Source of the DNA: DASZGL01 sp035938875
GTDB lineage: Bacteria > Chloroflexota > Dormibacteria > Aeolococcales > Aeolococcaceae
Direction of reading: 5' to 3'
DNA: 8,684 bases
NCBI GenBank assembly: GCA_035938875.1
Contig: DASZGL010000099.1
Coordinates: 1 to 8,684, forward strand
The notes below the pieces were generated by a model. It worked only from the letters and a program-made list of their open reading frames with translations, made no database searches and was not told where the DNA came from. The first letter of the stretch is position 1, and every line of letters begins with the position of its first letter. A program made the translations under genes and the position numbers. Shown piece after piece: positions 1 to 6,641 of the stretch.

Positions 1-852
1 GAGCTGGAGCAGGCGCTGGCGACGGCGTCCCTGGTGATCCTCGCCGTACCCACGCACGGCCTGCGCGACGTGGCCCGACGATGCCAGCCAATACTCCCGG
101 CGGCGTGTGCCGTGGTCAGCGCCGCCAAGGGGTTCGAGACCGAGCGCGGGCTCACCATGAGCGAGGTCCTCGTCGAGGTGATGGGGGAGGCTGAGCGCTC
201 GCGCGTTGCTGCCATCAGTGGCCCGAACATCGCACCTGAGATCGCCCGCGGCCTGCCCGCGGCGACGGTGGTGGCCAGCAGCTGCGCCGAGACAGCGGCG
301 CGGGTGCGTGACACCTGCAACGGAACGGGGCTGCGCTTCTATAGCAACGAGGACATCGTCGGTGTCGAGTACGGCGGGGCGCTGAAGAACATCGTCGCCA
401 TCGCCGCGGGCGTGTGCGACGGCGTGGGCGCGGGCGACAACGGCAAGGCGGCGCTGATCACCCGTGGCATCGCCGAGATGGCTCGGCTGGGAGTGCGCGC
501 CGGGGCGCGTCCGCTGACCTTCGCCGGCCTCACCGGCCTCGGTGATTGCGTGGTGACCTGCACCAGCCGGTACTCGCGAAACCGCAGTCTCGGCGAGGCC
601 ATCGGCCGGGGTCGATCACTCGCCGAGGTCGAGGCGGGGATGTTCCAGGTTGCCGAGGGGGTCAATGCCGCCAGGGCGGCGCGCATGCTCGCCGAGCAGC
701 ACGGCGTCGAGATGCCCATCGTCACCCAAGTGTGCGCCGTCCTCTTCGAGGGCAAGCCCATCATCGAAGCCCTCGGCGACCTGATGCGTCGCGGTGCCCG
801 CGACGAGCTACGTGAGTTCGGTCTCGACCCGAACCATCCGCCCGAAGACTGA
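1..852 (+). CDS. gpsA: NAD(P)H-dependent glycerol-3-phosphate dehydrogenase, 5'-truncated by window edge
   Basis: Cytoplasmic enzyme that reduces dihydroxyacetone phosphate to sn-glycerol 3-phosphate, the backbone precursor of phospholipids. The frame is open from base 1, giving 283 residues. Against the usual length of about 330 the first ~50 residues, with the Rossmann GxGxxG loop, lie outside the window. Visible family motifs are ILAVPTHGLR, AAKGFE, SGPNIAPEIARGLPA, VEYGGALKNIVAIAAG (the Lys at 385-387 is the expected catalytic lysine), TFAGLTGLGD and TCTSRYSRNRSLG. The C-terminal helical domain is complete and ends in a normal TGA. A GTG at 34 is internal, not the true start, because conserved sequence continues upstream of it. 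No internal damage is seen. The family assignment is secure; the cofactor preference cannot be judged without the N-terminus. Confidence 0.95.
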   Translation, partial: ELEQALATASLVILAVPTHGLRDVARRCQPILPAACAVVSAAKGFETERGLTMSEVLVEVMGEAERSRVAAISGPNIAPEIARGLPAATVVASSCAETAARVRDTCNGTGLRFYSNEDIVGVEYGGALKNIVAIAAGVCDGVGAGDNGKAALITRGIAEMARLGVRAGARPLTFAGLTGLGDCVVTCTSRYSRNRSLGEAIGRGRSLAEVEAGMFQVAEGVNAARAARMLAEQHGVEMPIVTQVCAVLFEGKPIIEALGDLMRRGARDELREFGLDPNHPPED

Positions 853-879
853 CGCGCGGCGGAGGAACAGGCAGGCGGC

Positions 880-885
880 TAGAAT
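880..885 (+). promoter_or_regulatory. Probable -10 hexamer for the tRNA-Pro gene
   Basis: TAGAAT matches the TATAAT consensus at five of six positions. It lies 18 bases before the first base of the mature tRNA, which leaves a short 5' leader for RNase P. No convincing TTGACA-like -35 box stands 16-18 bases upstream, so this rests on the -10 alone and its position in a 51-base intergenic gap. Confidence 0.5.
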
Positions 886-903
886 CGAGCCCGCTCGCGG
901 AAC

Positions 904-977
904 CGGGGAGTGGCGCAGTTGGTTAGCGCACTGGTCTGGGGGACCAGGGGTCGCAGGTTCGAGTCCTGTCTCCCCGA
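904..977 (+). tRNA. tRNA-Pro, anticodon GGG
   Basis: A full cloverleaf can be drawn. The acceptor stem CGGGGAG (904-910) pairs with CTCCCCG (970-976), with A977 as discriminator. The D stem is GCGC (913-916) with GCGC (926-929) around a loop containing GG. The anticodon stem CTGGT (931-935) pairs with ACCAG (943-947). The seven-base loop CTGGGGG places GGG at positions 34-36 after U33. The T stem GCAGG/CCTGT (one G-U pair) encloses the loop TTCGAGT. The C1-G72 pair and G37 are typical of bacterial proline tRNAs. It reads CCC and CCU codons. CCA is not encoded (the next bases are CGT), so it must be added by a nucleotidyltransferase. There are no mismatches, so it should be functional. Confidence 0.96.
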
Positions 978-1013
978 CGTCTGCGACCGCGCGGCAAGGG
1001 GGGTCCTGGCTTG

Positions 1014-2708
1014 ATGGCACGAGGACGCGCCGTCGGCGGCCCTGCAGGAGCCGCCGGGCCCTGGGGGGTTCGAGTCCTTTTCCAGGGTGTGCGTGTCGCT
1101 GCGAGCGTCCTTGTCATCGCAGCGGGCGTGGCGCTGTCGGCTGGTGGAGTCGCGGCCTCTACCGCGGCATCGCAGCCGGTGGCGGGCTCGCCGGCCTTCG
1201 CCTCTTTCCTGGCTTCGTTCGACAACGTGGGGACGACGCACTTCGTGGTCAATGCCACCTCGAGCGACGGTTCGCCGCTCGCCTTCGTGTGGTCGCTGCA
1301 GAACGTCAACTGCGGCTTCCTCGTCGACCCCCAGGCGCGTGGCAATACCAACGGCTACTACCACGGCGCCTCCCAGCAGTTCCCGGGCGGCTGCCCGTTT
1401 TCGATCGAGTCGCAGACCCGCGTGACCGTGCTCGTGGCCCGGGCGGCTGACCTCGACTCAAGCGGGACGCCGCGTGCCGACGCCCCGTACTTCACCTACA
1501 GCCAGGTGGCCCGCGCCCACGACAGCACCCAGACCGCGAACCTCGATCCGGCGCCCACGCTCAACATCGTGGCTGCGACGCTGCCGCCTACTCCAAGTCC
1601 AAGCCCGAGCTCGTCACCTTCTTCATCCCCGACCACATCAAGTCCGGGGCCGGCGCCAGCGCCGAGCTCCAGCGCTGACCGAGCCGGTCCTGTAACTCCC
1701 TGGCAATCATCCCTGGCAACGGCCTTGGTGGCACCTTCGACGGCGTTTTCGTCGCGTCTTTCGGTGGCGATCAACGCGCTCCTCGTGGTGGCGCTTGTCA
1801 TGTTCGTCACCTTCCCCTCGTTGCTCTTCAATCAGACATACGATCAAAACCACGCGCGCATCCAGGCCTGGTGGGAACAACGCCTGCGCTGGACCAGGCG
1901 GCTACGGCGCCGCACGCAACGGGTGAGCAGCTCCACCCGCGGAGCTGCGAGCTTCGCTGCAGTCGTTGTTACCGGCGCCGTCCTTGGCGGCCTGTTGGAT
2001 CCTGGATTCGGCGTCAACCGGCGCACCGCCACCCTCGTGCTGGGCATCCTCCTCGCCATGGTCACCGGAGCAGTGGTGTCCGCGGTGGCTGTCGCTGTCT
2101 ACCGTCGCCTGCGCGGAAAGCCGCGGCATTGGGAGCTGCGCGCGTTGCCCACCGGGCTGCTTGTGGCGGGGTTCTGCGTCCTCGTATCGCGACTCACCGG
2201 CTACCTGCCCGGTTACCTCTACGGCGTGATCGGCGGCGTAGCCTTCGCCGGCGCGCTCGCCAAGCGTGAGGAAGGCCACGTGGTCGCCGCCTCCTCGGCG
2301 GCCATTCTGCTCACCAGCATCGTGTCCTGGTTCCTCTGGGTTCCGGTGACGACAAGGGCCTCGCAACCCGGAGCCGGTTTCGCATGGGCCTTGCTCCAGA
2401 ACTTCCTTGCCGCAGTGTTCGTCAGCGGACTGGTGGGCCTGGTCATCGGTCTGGTGCCGTTGCGCTTCCTCCCCGGAGAGAAGCTCGCCACTTGGCACCG
2501 GGGTGTTTGGGCCGGCGTCTTCGCCGTGGCGGCCTTCGCCCTGCTCCAGATCATGCTGCGCCCCGAGTCCGAGACCACTCACGTGGCCGCAGCACCCCTA
2601 TGGACCACGCTGGGATTGTTTCTCGCCTTCGGAACTGCGTCCGTGGCGTTCTGGGGCTACTTTCGCGTGCGCGTGCGAGAGCTTCCTGATGCGGTGCGAT
2701 CGAGGTGA
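1014..2708 (+). CDS. Exported-domain polytopic membrane protein, possibly FGLLP-motif family
   Basis: A 564-residue protein of unknown function. A hydrophobic segment at about 28-47 (signal peptide or anchor) is followed by an exported domain (about 50-180) with two cysteines (C100, C127) that could form a disulfide. Next come a Pro/Ser-rich linker (about 188-225) and about eight or nine membrane helices (near 249-271, 311-329, 338-363, 376-395, 398-417, 425-445, 457-482, 496-514, 528-550). After the first helix block comes VTFPSLLFNQTYDQN; later a loop reads GLVPLRFLPG. Both recall the actinobacterial 'FGLLP motif-containing membrane protein' group, a recollection to be tested. ATG 1014 is chosen because AAGGGGGG (996-1003) lies 10 bases upstream. 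TTG 1011 is equally placed, and GTG 1089 would give a more compact signal peptide but lacks a well-spaced RBS. A surface sensor or envelope role is inference. Confidence 0.75.
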   Translation: MARGRAVGGPAGAAGPWGVRVLFQGVRVAASVLVIAAGVALSAGGVAASTAASQPVAGSPAFASFLASFDNVGTTHFVVNATSSDGSPLAFVWSLQNVNCGFLVDPQARGNTNGYYHGASQQFPGGCPFSIESQTRVTVLVARAADLDSSGTPRADAPYFTYSQVARAHDSTQTANLDPAPTLNIVAATLPPTPSPSPSSSPSSSPTTSSPGPAPAPSSSADRAGPVTPWQSSLATALVAPSTAFSSRLSVAINALLVVALVMFVTFPSLLFNQTYDQNHARIQAWWEQRLRWTRRLRRRTQRVSSSTRGAASFAAVVVTGAVLGGLLDPGFGVNRRTATLVLGILLAMVTGAVVSAVAVAVYRRLRGKPRHWELRALPTGLLVAGFCVLVSRLTGYLPGYLYGVIGGVAFAGALAKREEGHVVAASSAAILLTSIVSWFLWVPVTTRASQPGAGFAWALLQNFLAAVFVSGLVGLVIGLVPLRFLPGEKLATWHRGVWAGVFAVAAFALLQIMLRPESETTHVAAAPLWTTLGLFLAFGTASVAFWGYFRVRVRELPDAVRSR

Positions 2709-2738
2709 TCGATCCTGCGGTGGTGCTCAGCGTCCCCG

Positions 2739-2747
2739 TGGGAACAT
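2739..2747 (+). promoter_or_regulatory. Candidate extended -10 for leaderless pyrF
   Basis: TGnGAACAT has the TGn extension and the two most conserved -10 bases (A at position 2, T at position 6). It ends six bases before the pyrF GTG, so transcription would start at or next to the start codon. The same six-base spacing occurs before the gene at 3598. The hexamer is otherwise a weak consensus match and no -35 box is evident. Confidence 0.35.
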
Positions 2748-2753
2748 AGGCGC

Positions 2754-3560
2754 GTGGCAGCCGCGCCGACCTTCGCCCAGCGGCTGCGAAGCGCCATCGA
2801 TGCTGCTGGTTCGCTGCTCTGTGTGGGGCTCGATCCCGACATCACCGAACACCCAGACGCCGCCGCCGCAGAGCGGTTCTGCCAGCGGATGCTCGACGAG
2901 ACGCTGGTCTACGCCTGCGCGGTCAAGCCCAACCTGGCCTTCTTCGAGCAGCACGGCTCCCCCGGCTGGGCGATCCTCGAGCGGCTGCGCGCCCGCGTCC
3001 CCGCCGACAGGATCCTCATCCTCGACGGCAAGCGGGGCGACATCGGCAGCACCGCCGCGGCCTATGCGCGGGCGCTCTTCGACGTCCTCGGCGCCGACGC
3101 GGTGACCGTCAATCCGCTGATGGGCCGTGACGCCGTTGCCCCGTTCCTCGAGCGCGAGGGTCGCGGCGTGTTCCTGGTCACCCGGTCGAGCAATCCCGGC
3201 GCCGCCGACCTCTTCGAGCAGCCGGTGGGGTCCACCGGAGGCGCGCTCTACCAGCGCATCGTCGAGCTCGGCCTCGCCTGGGACCCGGGCGGCGCCGTGG
3301 GCTACGTGGTCGGCGCCACTGCCCCCGAGGCGATCGCCCGGGTTCGGGGCGCGGCGCCGGCAGCGCCCATCCTCGCGCCCGGTGTCGGCAGTCAAGGAGG
3401 CGCCCTGGAGGACAGTGTGGCCGCGGGGCTGGACGTCCACGGCGGCGGGTTGCTCATCTCGGTGAGCCGGGGCATCGGCTCGGGCTCGGCGACGTACGCC
3501 GACGCGGCCCGGCAGCTGCGCGATCGGATCGAGGCGGCCCGAGCCGCGGTCGCGGCGTAG
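2754..3560 (+). CDS. pyrF: Orotidine 5'-phosphate decarboxylase (subfamily 2)
   Basis: Decarboxylates orotidine 5'-monophosphate to UMP, the final step of de novo pyrimidine synthesis, in the cytoplasm. The 268 residues match the long type-2 PyrF form rather than the ~230-residue E. coli type. Signature segments are LLCVGLDPD (21-29), AVKPN (56-60, with the substrate-binding Lys), ILDGKRGDIGST (89-100, the catalytic Asp-Lys-Asp set D91, K93, D96), VTVNPLMGRDAV (118-128), TRSSNPGA (143-150), GYVVGAT (183-189), ILAPGVGSQGG (206-216) and the phosphate-gripping ISVSRGI (235-241). The GTG start is the only one that keeps the N-terminal helix, and no strong RBS precedes it (AGG three bases upstream), fitting leaderless expression. 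No other pyr gene is nearby, so pyrF is separate here from a pyrimidine operon. Confidence 0.95.
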   Translation: MAAAPTFAQRLRSAIDAAGSLLCVGLDPDITEHPDAAAAERFCQRMLDETLVYACAVKPNLAFFEQHGSPGWAILERLRARVPADRILILDGKRGDIGSTAAAYARALFDVLGADAVTVNPLMGRDAVAPFLEREGRGVFLVTRSSNPGAADLFEQPVGSTGGALYQRIVELGLAWDPGGAVGYVVGATAPEAIARVRGAAPAAPILAPGVGSQGGALEDSVAAGLDVHGGGLLISVSRGIGSGSATYADAARQLRDRIEAARAAVAA

Positions 3561-3585
3561 CCTCGCCGGAATCGGCCCGCCTGCC

Positions 3586-3591
3586 TACACT
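3586..3591 (+). promoter_or_regulatory. -10 box of a leaderless promoter for the 3598 operon
   Basis: TACACT fits the TAnnnT -10 pattern and ends six bases before ATG 3598, placing the transcription start at the A of the start codon. There is no Shine-Dalgarno sequence in the 37-base gap after pyrF, which supports leaderless translation. No clear -35 element is seen. Confidence 0.55.
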
Positions 3592-3597
3592 CGCGAG

Positions 3598-4803
3598 ATG
3601 GCGACGGCGACCATCGAGCTGAGCGGACACATCATCGACAGCATGATGCTGCCGCGAATCTTCGACAGCATCATGGACCTGGGCGGCTCCTTCAAGGTCG
3701 AGGAGTTCCGCGTTGGCCGCAGCGCCGACGAGAGGTCGTTCGCTCGGATCAGCATCGATCACGCCGAGCCGGTGCGGCTCGAGGCGATCGTCGCAGCCTG
3801 CCAGCAGCAAGGCGCGATGCTCGCATCCACGGTGGCGGCACGCACCGAACCCGCTCCGCGCGACGGCGTCTTCCCCGACGCCTTCTACTCGACGAGCAAT
3901 CAGCCCACCCAGGTACGCCTCGACGGCGCATGGATCGACGTCGAGGACATCGAGATGGACTGCGCCATCGTGCTCAGCGACGGGCGGGCGCGGTGCGTCC
4001 CGGTGACCGACGTTCGTGTCAGCGACCTGATCGTCGTCGGACACGACGGCATCAAGGTGTCGCCGGTGGAGCGGTCGCGCAGCAAGGAGATCTTCGGCTT
4101 CATGACCAGCACTGTCTCGGCGGAGAAGCCGAAACACCTGGTCATCCGCGAGCTGGCGGCGACGATGCGCGAGATCCGTGAGCGCAACGGGCGCATCTGC
4201 TTCGTCGGCGGGCCGGCGATCATTCACACCGGCGCCGGCGAACACCTCGCCCGCATCATCGCCGGCGGCTACGTCAACGTGCTCTTTGCCGGAAATGCCC
4301 TGCCCGCACACGACATCGAGGCGCAGCTCTTCGGCACATCACTGGGCATCGACCTGCGCAACGGCCTGCCCATCGAGTCCGGTCACGAACATCACATCAG
4401 GGCGATCAATCGCATCCGCGCCGTCGGCGGGATCGTCGCGGCGGTGGATCAGGGCATTCTCCGCGGCGGGGTGATGTACGAGTGCGTTCGTCACCACGTC
4501 GACATGGTGCTGGCCGGCTCGGTCCGCGATGACGGTCCCCTCCCCGACGTGGTCACCGACATGGTCGAGGTCCAGCGCCGGATGCGCAGCGCTCTGCGCG
4601 GCGTCGAGCTGTGCATCATGTGCGCCACCATGCTCCACGCCATCGCCACCGGGAACATGCTGCCCGCAGCGACCAAGACGGTGTGTGTCGACATCAACCC
4701 CGCGGTGGTCACCAAGCTGGCCGATCGCGGCTCGTCGCAGACCCTGGGGTTGGTCACCGACATCGAGTCCTTCCTGCGCGAGCTGGCCGAATGCCTGCCG
4801 TGA
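3598..4803 (+). CDS. Archaeal-type ornithine cyclodeaminase homologue (TIGR00300, LOR/SDR domain)
   Basis: A 401-residue cytoplasmic protein related to the LOR/SDR conserved-region family. Methanogen members convert ornithine to proline plus ammonia, and related sequence forms the C-terminal half of cyanobacterial ArgZ/AgrE arginine-catabolic enzymes. The N-terminal part (about 1-105) carries the LOR-type segment SGHIIDSMMLPRIFDSIMDLGG and EEFRVG. The C-terminal part has a nucleotide-binding-like run GRICFVGGPAIIHTGAGEH (198-216), VNVLFAGNALPAHDIE (226-241), SGHEHHIRAINRIR (261-274) and ELCIMCATMLHAIATGNMLP (337-356), then VDINPAVVTKLADRGSSQTLG. The length matches the stand-alone family; there is no N-terminal arginine-dihydrolase domain. 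It is unrelated to the mu-crystallin-type cyclodeaminase. It opens a tight four-gene run and its stop overlaps the deacetylase start. The family is clear; ornithine as the substrate is inferred from relatives. Confidence 0.85.
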   Translation: MATATIELSGHIIDSMMLPRIFDSIMDLGGSFKVEEFRVGRSADERSFARISIDHAEPVRLEAIVAACQQQGAMLASTVAARTEPAPRDGVFPDAFYSTSNQPTQVRLDGAWIDVEDIEMDCAIVLSDGRARCVPVTDVRVSDLIVVGHDGIKVSPVERSRSKEIFGFMTSTVSAEKPKHLVIRELAATMREIRERNGRICFVGGPAIIHTGAGEHLARIIAGGYVNVLFAGNALPAHDIEAQLFGTSLGIDLRNGLPIESGHEHHIRAINRIRAVGGIVAAVDQGILRGGVMYECVRHHVDMVLAGSVRDDGPLPDVVTDMVEVQRRMRSALRGVELCIMCATMLHAIATGNMLPAATKTVCVDINPAVVTKLADRGSSQTLGLVTDIESFLRELAECLP

Positions 4804-5786
4804 GACCGCCGGCGGCACCCGTCGCCGTCATCCACGACGACGTCTTCGCCGAGCACGACTGGCCGGGGCATCCCGAGTCGGAGGAGCGGCTGCTGGCCAT
4901 CGCCGCGAGGCTGCGCGACGATCCTGTGCTCAGCGCGCTGCCCACCGAGCAGGCCGCAGACGCCGATCCCGCGCAGCTGCTGAGCGTTCACCGCGAGTCC
5001 CTGCTGCGCATCGTCGAGCACACGGCGCAGAGCGGTGGCGGCTGGGTGGACAGCGACACCTACTGCACGGCGCGCTCCTACGACGTGGCCAGGCGCGCCG
5101 CCGGCGCGGCCATCCGCGCCGTCGATGCTGTGTGCGGCGGTGAGGCTCGGGCCGTGTTCGGCCTGGTCCGGCCGCCGGGGCACCACGCGACGCCCGATCG
5201 GCCGATGGGCTTCTGCCTGTTCAACAACGCCGCCGTCGGCGCCCGTTTCGCTCAGCGCGAGTGGGGCCTGGAGCGCATCGCCATCGTCGACATCGACGTC
5301 CATCACGGCAACGGCACACAGGACATTTTCTTCGACGACCCATCGGTGCTCTACTGCTCGTTGCACCAGTGGCCGCTGTACCCGGGGACGGGGCGCGCCT
5401 CGGAAACGGGCGCCGGTCGCGGCGACGGTGCCACGGTCAACGTCCCCGTTCCCCCGAGGACCACGGCGGCCGAGTGGCTGAGCGCGTTCGACGAGCGGGT
5501 GCTCCCCGCGCTCCGTGAACACCGGCCGGAGCTGGTCATCGTCAGCGCCGGGTACGACGCCCACCGCGCCGACCCGCTGGCGTTCGTGGAACTGGAGACC
5601 GACACCTACGCCGCGGTTGCCCAGCGCCTCAGCGACGTCGCCGGCGAGCATGCCGGAGGGCGCATGGTCTGGCTGCTGGAAGGTGGCTACAACCTGGTCG
5701 CCCTCGCCGACTCGGTGGCGGCGACACTCAGCCAGCTCGCGGGTGGTGCGGGCGAGACGAAACCGGCAGCGGACGGCGAGCGTTGA
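4791..5786 (+). CDS. Histone deacetylase superfamily Zn-dependent amidohydrolase
   Basis: A 331-residue class II-like member of the arginase/deacetylase fold, which removes acetyl groups from lysine side chains, polyamines or other acylated amines. The active site is complete: HPESEERL (27-34), RPPGHHA with the catalytic His pair H131/H132, GFCLFNNAAVG (140-150), IVDIDVHHGNGTQ with zinc ligands D169 and H171, SAGYDAHRADPL with zinc ligand D256, and LEGGYN with the transition-state Tyr Y300. No signal peptide, so cytoplasmic. ATG 4791 overlaps the cyclodeaminase gene by 13 bases. GTG 4800 would give the classic 4-base GTGA overlap and loses only three residues. Either way translation is probably coupled. 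In bacteria such proteins may act on acetylpolyamines or acetylated proteins. The substrate cannot be read from the sequence; the neighbouring amino-acid gene favours a small acetylated amine, by inference. Confidence 0.92.
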   Translation: MPAVRPPAAPVAVIHDDVFAEHDWPGHPESEERLLAIAARLRDDPVLSALPTEQAADADPAQLLSVHRESLLRIVEHTAQSGGGWVDSDTYCTARSYDVARRAAGAAIRAVDAVCGGEARAVFGLVRPPGHHATPDRPMGFCLFNNAAVGARFAQREWGLERIAIVDIDVHHGNGTQDIFFDDPSVLYCSLHQWPLYPGTGRASETGAGRGDGATVNVPVPPRTTAAEWLSAFDERVLPALREHRPELVIVSAGYDAHRADPLAFVELETDTYAAVAQRLSDVAGEHAGGRMVWLLEGGYNLVALADSVAATLSQLAGGAGETKPAADGER

Positions 5787-5793
5787 CGTCTGC

Positions 5794-6639
5794 GTGAGCG
5801 CATCCGGCGTCTGGCGGCTGACCGCGTCCGGCGTTGCTGCGGCAGGTTTGGCGGCGGTGACCGCCTGCGGCTCTGGCTCGACGAGCTCGGCCTCGATCGT
5901 CACCAACCCTCCGGTGACTCAGAGCTCACCGTCGGCGTCACCCTCGCCGAGCGCGGGGATCGGCGGACAACGCACCGTGCTCAGTGTGCTCGGTCTCAAC
6001 ATCCGTGACGCCCCAGGAGGCAAGCCGGTCGGATCCGTCCTCGCTCAGGGAGCGGTGGTGACTGTTCTTGACCACAGTGACCAGAACGGTCCGTGCGATG
6101 GCAAGGGTGGCTGGTTCAAGATCAAGGCGCAGACCACCACCGGCTGGATCGCCGACTGCGACTACTACACAAGCCCGCACCTGTTCAACCTGTATCAATC
6201 AGATGCGCAGGGCTTCAGCGCGCTCTACTACCAGGAATGGACGTTTGCCGAGCAACCCGACGGTGTCGTGTTCCGGCCGCAGAGCGGCTCGCAGACGATC
6301 CTCCTGACCATCGCCAAGTCGCTCGACGCCCTGGGACCACCTGGACGAGCGGGGTACGCGGTCACCACCGCGGACACCATCCTCGTGTACGGCGTCACCG
6401 GGATCCTTCGCATCTACGATCGCGGCGGCTCACCCGTGGTCTCGAGCCCGACTCCGAGCGCGATCACTCCGCTGGCACACCTCGCCGAGTTCCGCGCCAC
6501 CATCGACGGCAGCCGCGCCATCCGCATCGACTTCAACTACTCGAATGCCGGGGATCTCGCGGCATTCCGCGACTTCTACAACTCGGTGATCTTCCCCGCG
6601 CCGGCAACTCCGGCGTCGAGCGCGACACCACATCCTTGA
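5794..6639 (+). CDS. SH3b-domain lipoprotein
   Basis: A 281-residue predicted lipoprotein. The N-terminus has an Arg (R8), a hydrophobic stretch and the lipobox VTAC with C25 as the lipidated cysteine, followed by a Ser/Pro/Thr-rich tether (about 26-58). Residues about 60-125 look like a bacterial SH3 domain: LSVLGLNIRDAPGGKPVG, LAQGAVVTVLD, GGWFKIKAQTTTGWIADCDYY. C101 and C122 within it could form a disulfide. The C-terminal ~150 residues (from about 126) form an unrecognised domain with YYQEWTFAEQPDGVVFRP and HLAEFRATIDGSRAIRIDF, and the protein ends in a low-complexity Ala/Pro/Ser tail. GTG 5794 lies seven bases after the deacetylase stop and places the signal peptide correctly; longer upstream reading frame is deacetylase shadow. 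It probably binds cell-wall or surface ligands; the partner is unknown. Confidence 0.8.
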   Translation: MSASGVWRLTASGVAAAGLAAVTACGSGSTSSASIVTNPPVTQSSPSASPSPSAGIGGQRTVLSVLGLNIRDAPGGKPVGSVLAQGAVVTVLDHSDQNGPCDGKGGWFKIKAQTTTGWIADCDYYTSPHLFNLYQSDAQGFSALYYQEWTFAEQPDGVVFRPQSGSQTILLTIAKSLDALGPPGRAGYAVTTADTILVYGVTGILRIYDRGGSPVVSSPTPSAITPLAHLAEFRATIDGSRAIRIDFNYSNAGDLAAFRDFYNSVIFPAPATPASSATPHP

Positions 6640-6641
6640 GC

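Noticed and set aside
956..1078. tRNA-Pro with downstream direct repeat as a mobile-element attachment site pair
   Set aside because: The shared sequence is 12 bases in the T arm and does not reach the tRNA 3' end. The 100 bases between the copies hold no integrase or cargo.
794..1450. Plus-strand open frame running through the tRNA and the start of the membrane-protein gene
   Set aside because: It crosses a perfect tRNA and shows no recognisable protein pattern; the overlapping frame with signal peptide and membrane helices is the real gene.
1590..1680. Repeated Ser/Pro codons as a DNA repeat or CRISPR-like array
   Set aside because: The repeats are irregular and in frame with a Pro/Ser-rich linker between the exported and membrane domains; no constant-length repeat-spacer pattern exists here or elsewhere in the window.
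3360..3390. Inverted GC-rich stretches within pyrF as a regulatory hairpin
   Set aside because: Short GC palindromes are frequent by chance at this base composition, and this one is inside conserved coding sequence.
4611..4790. Upstream extension of the deacetylase frame
   Set aside because: The extension overlaps conserved cyclodeaminase sequence and reads as His/Arg-rich nonsense. The family's N-terminus begins near AVIHDD, just after ATG 4791.
4491..5906. Long minus-strand open frame (471 codons) across the cyclodeaminase and deacetylase genes
   Set aside because: It lies antisense to two genes with complete catalytic motifs. Its translation is low-complexity Arg/Ala/Gly/Val typical of GC-rich shadow frames, with no domain.
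6093..6641. Upstream extension of the YjbQ frame
   Set aside because: It is out of frame within the lipoprotein gene and would more than double a family of constant ~135-residue length.
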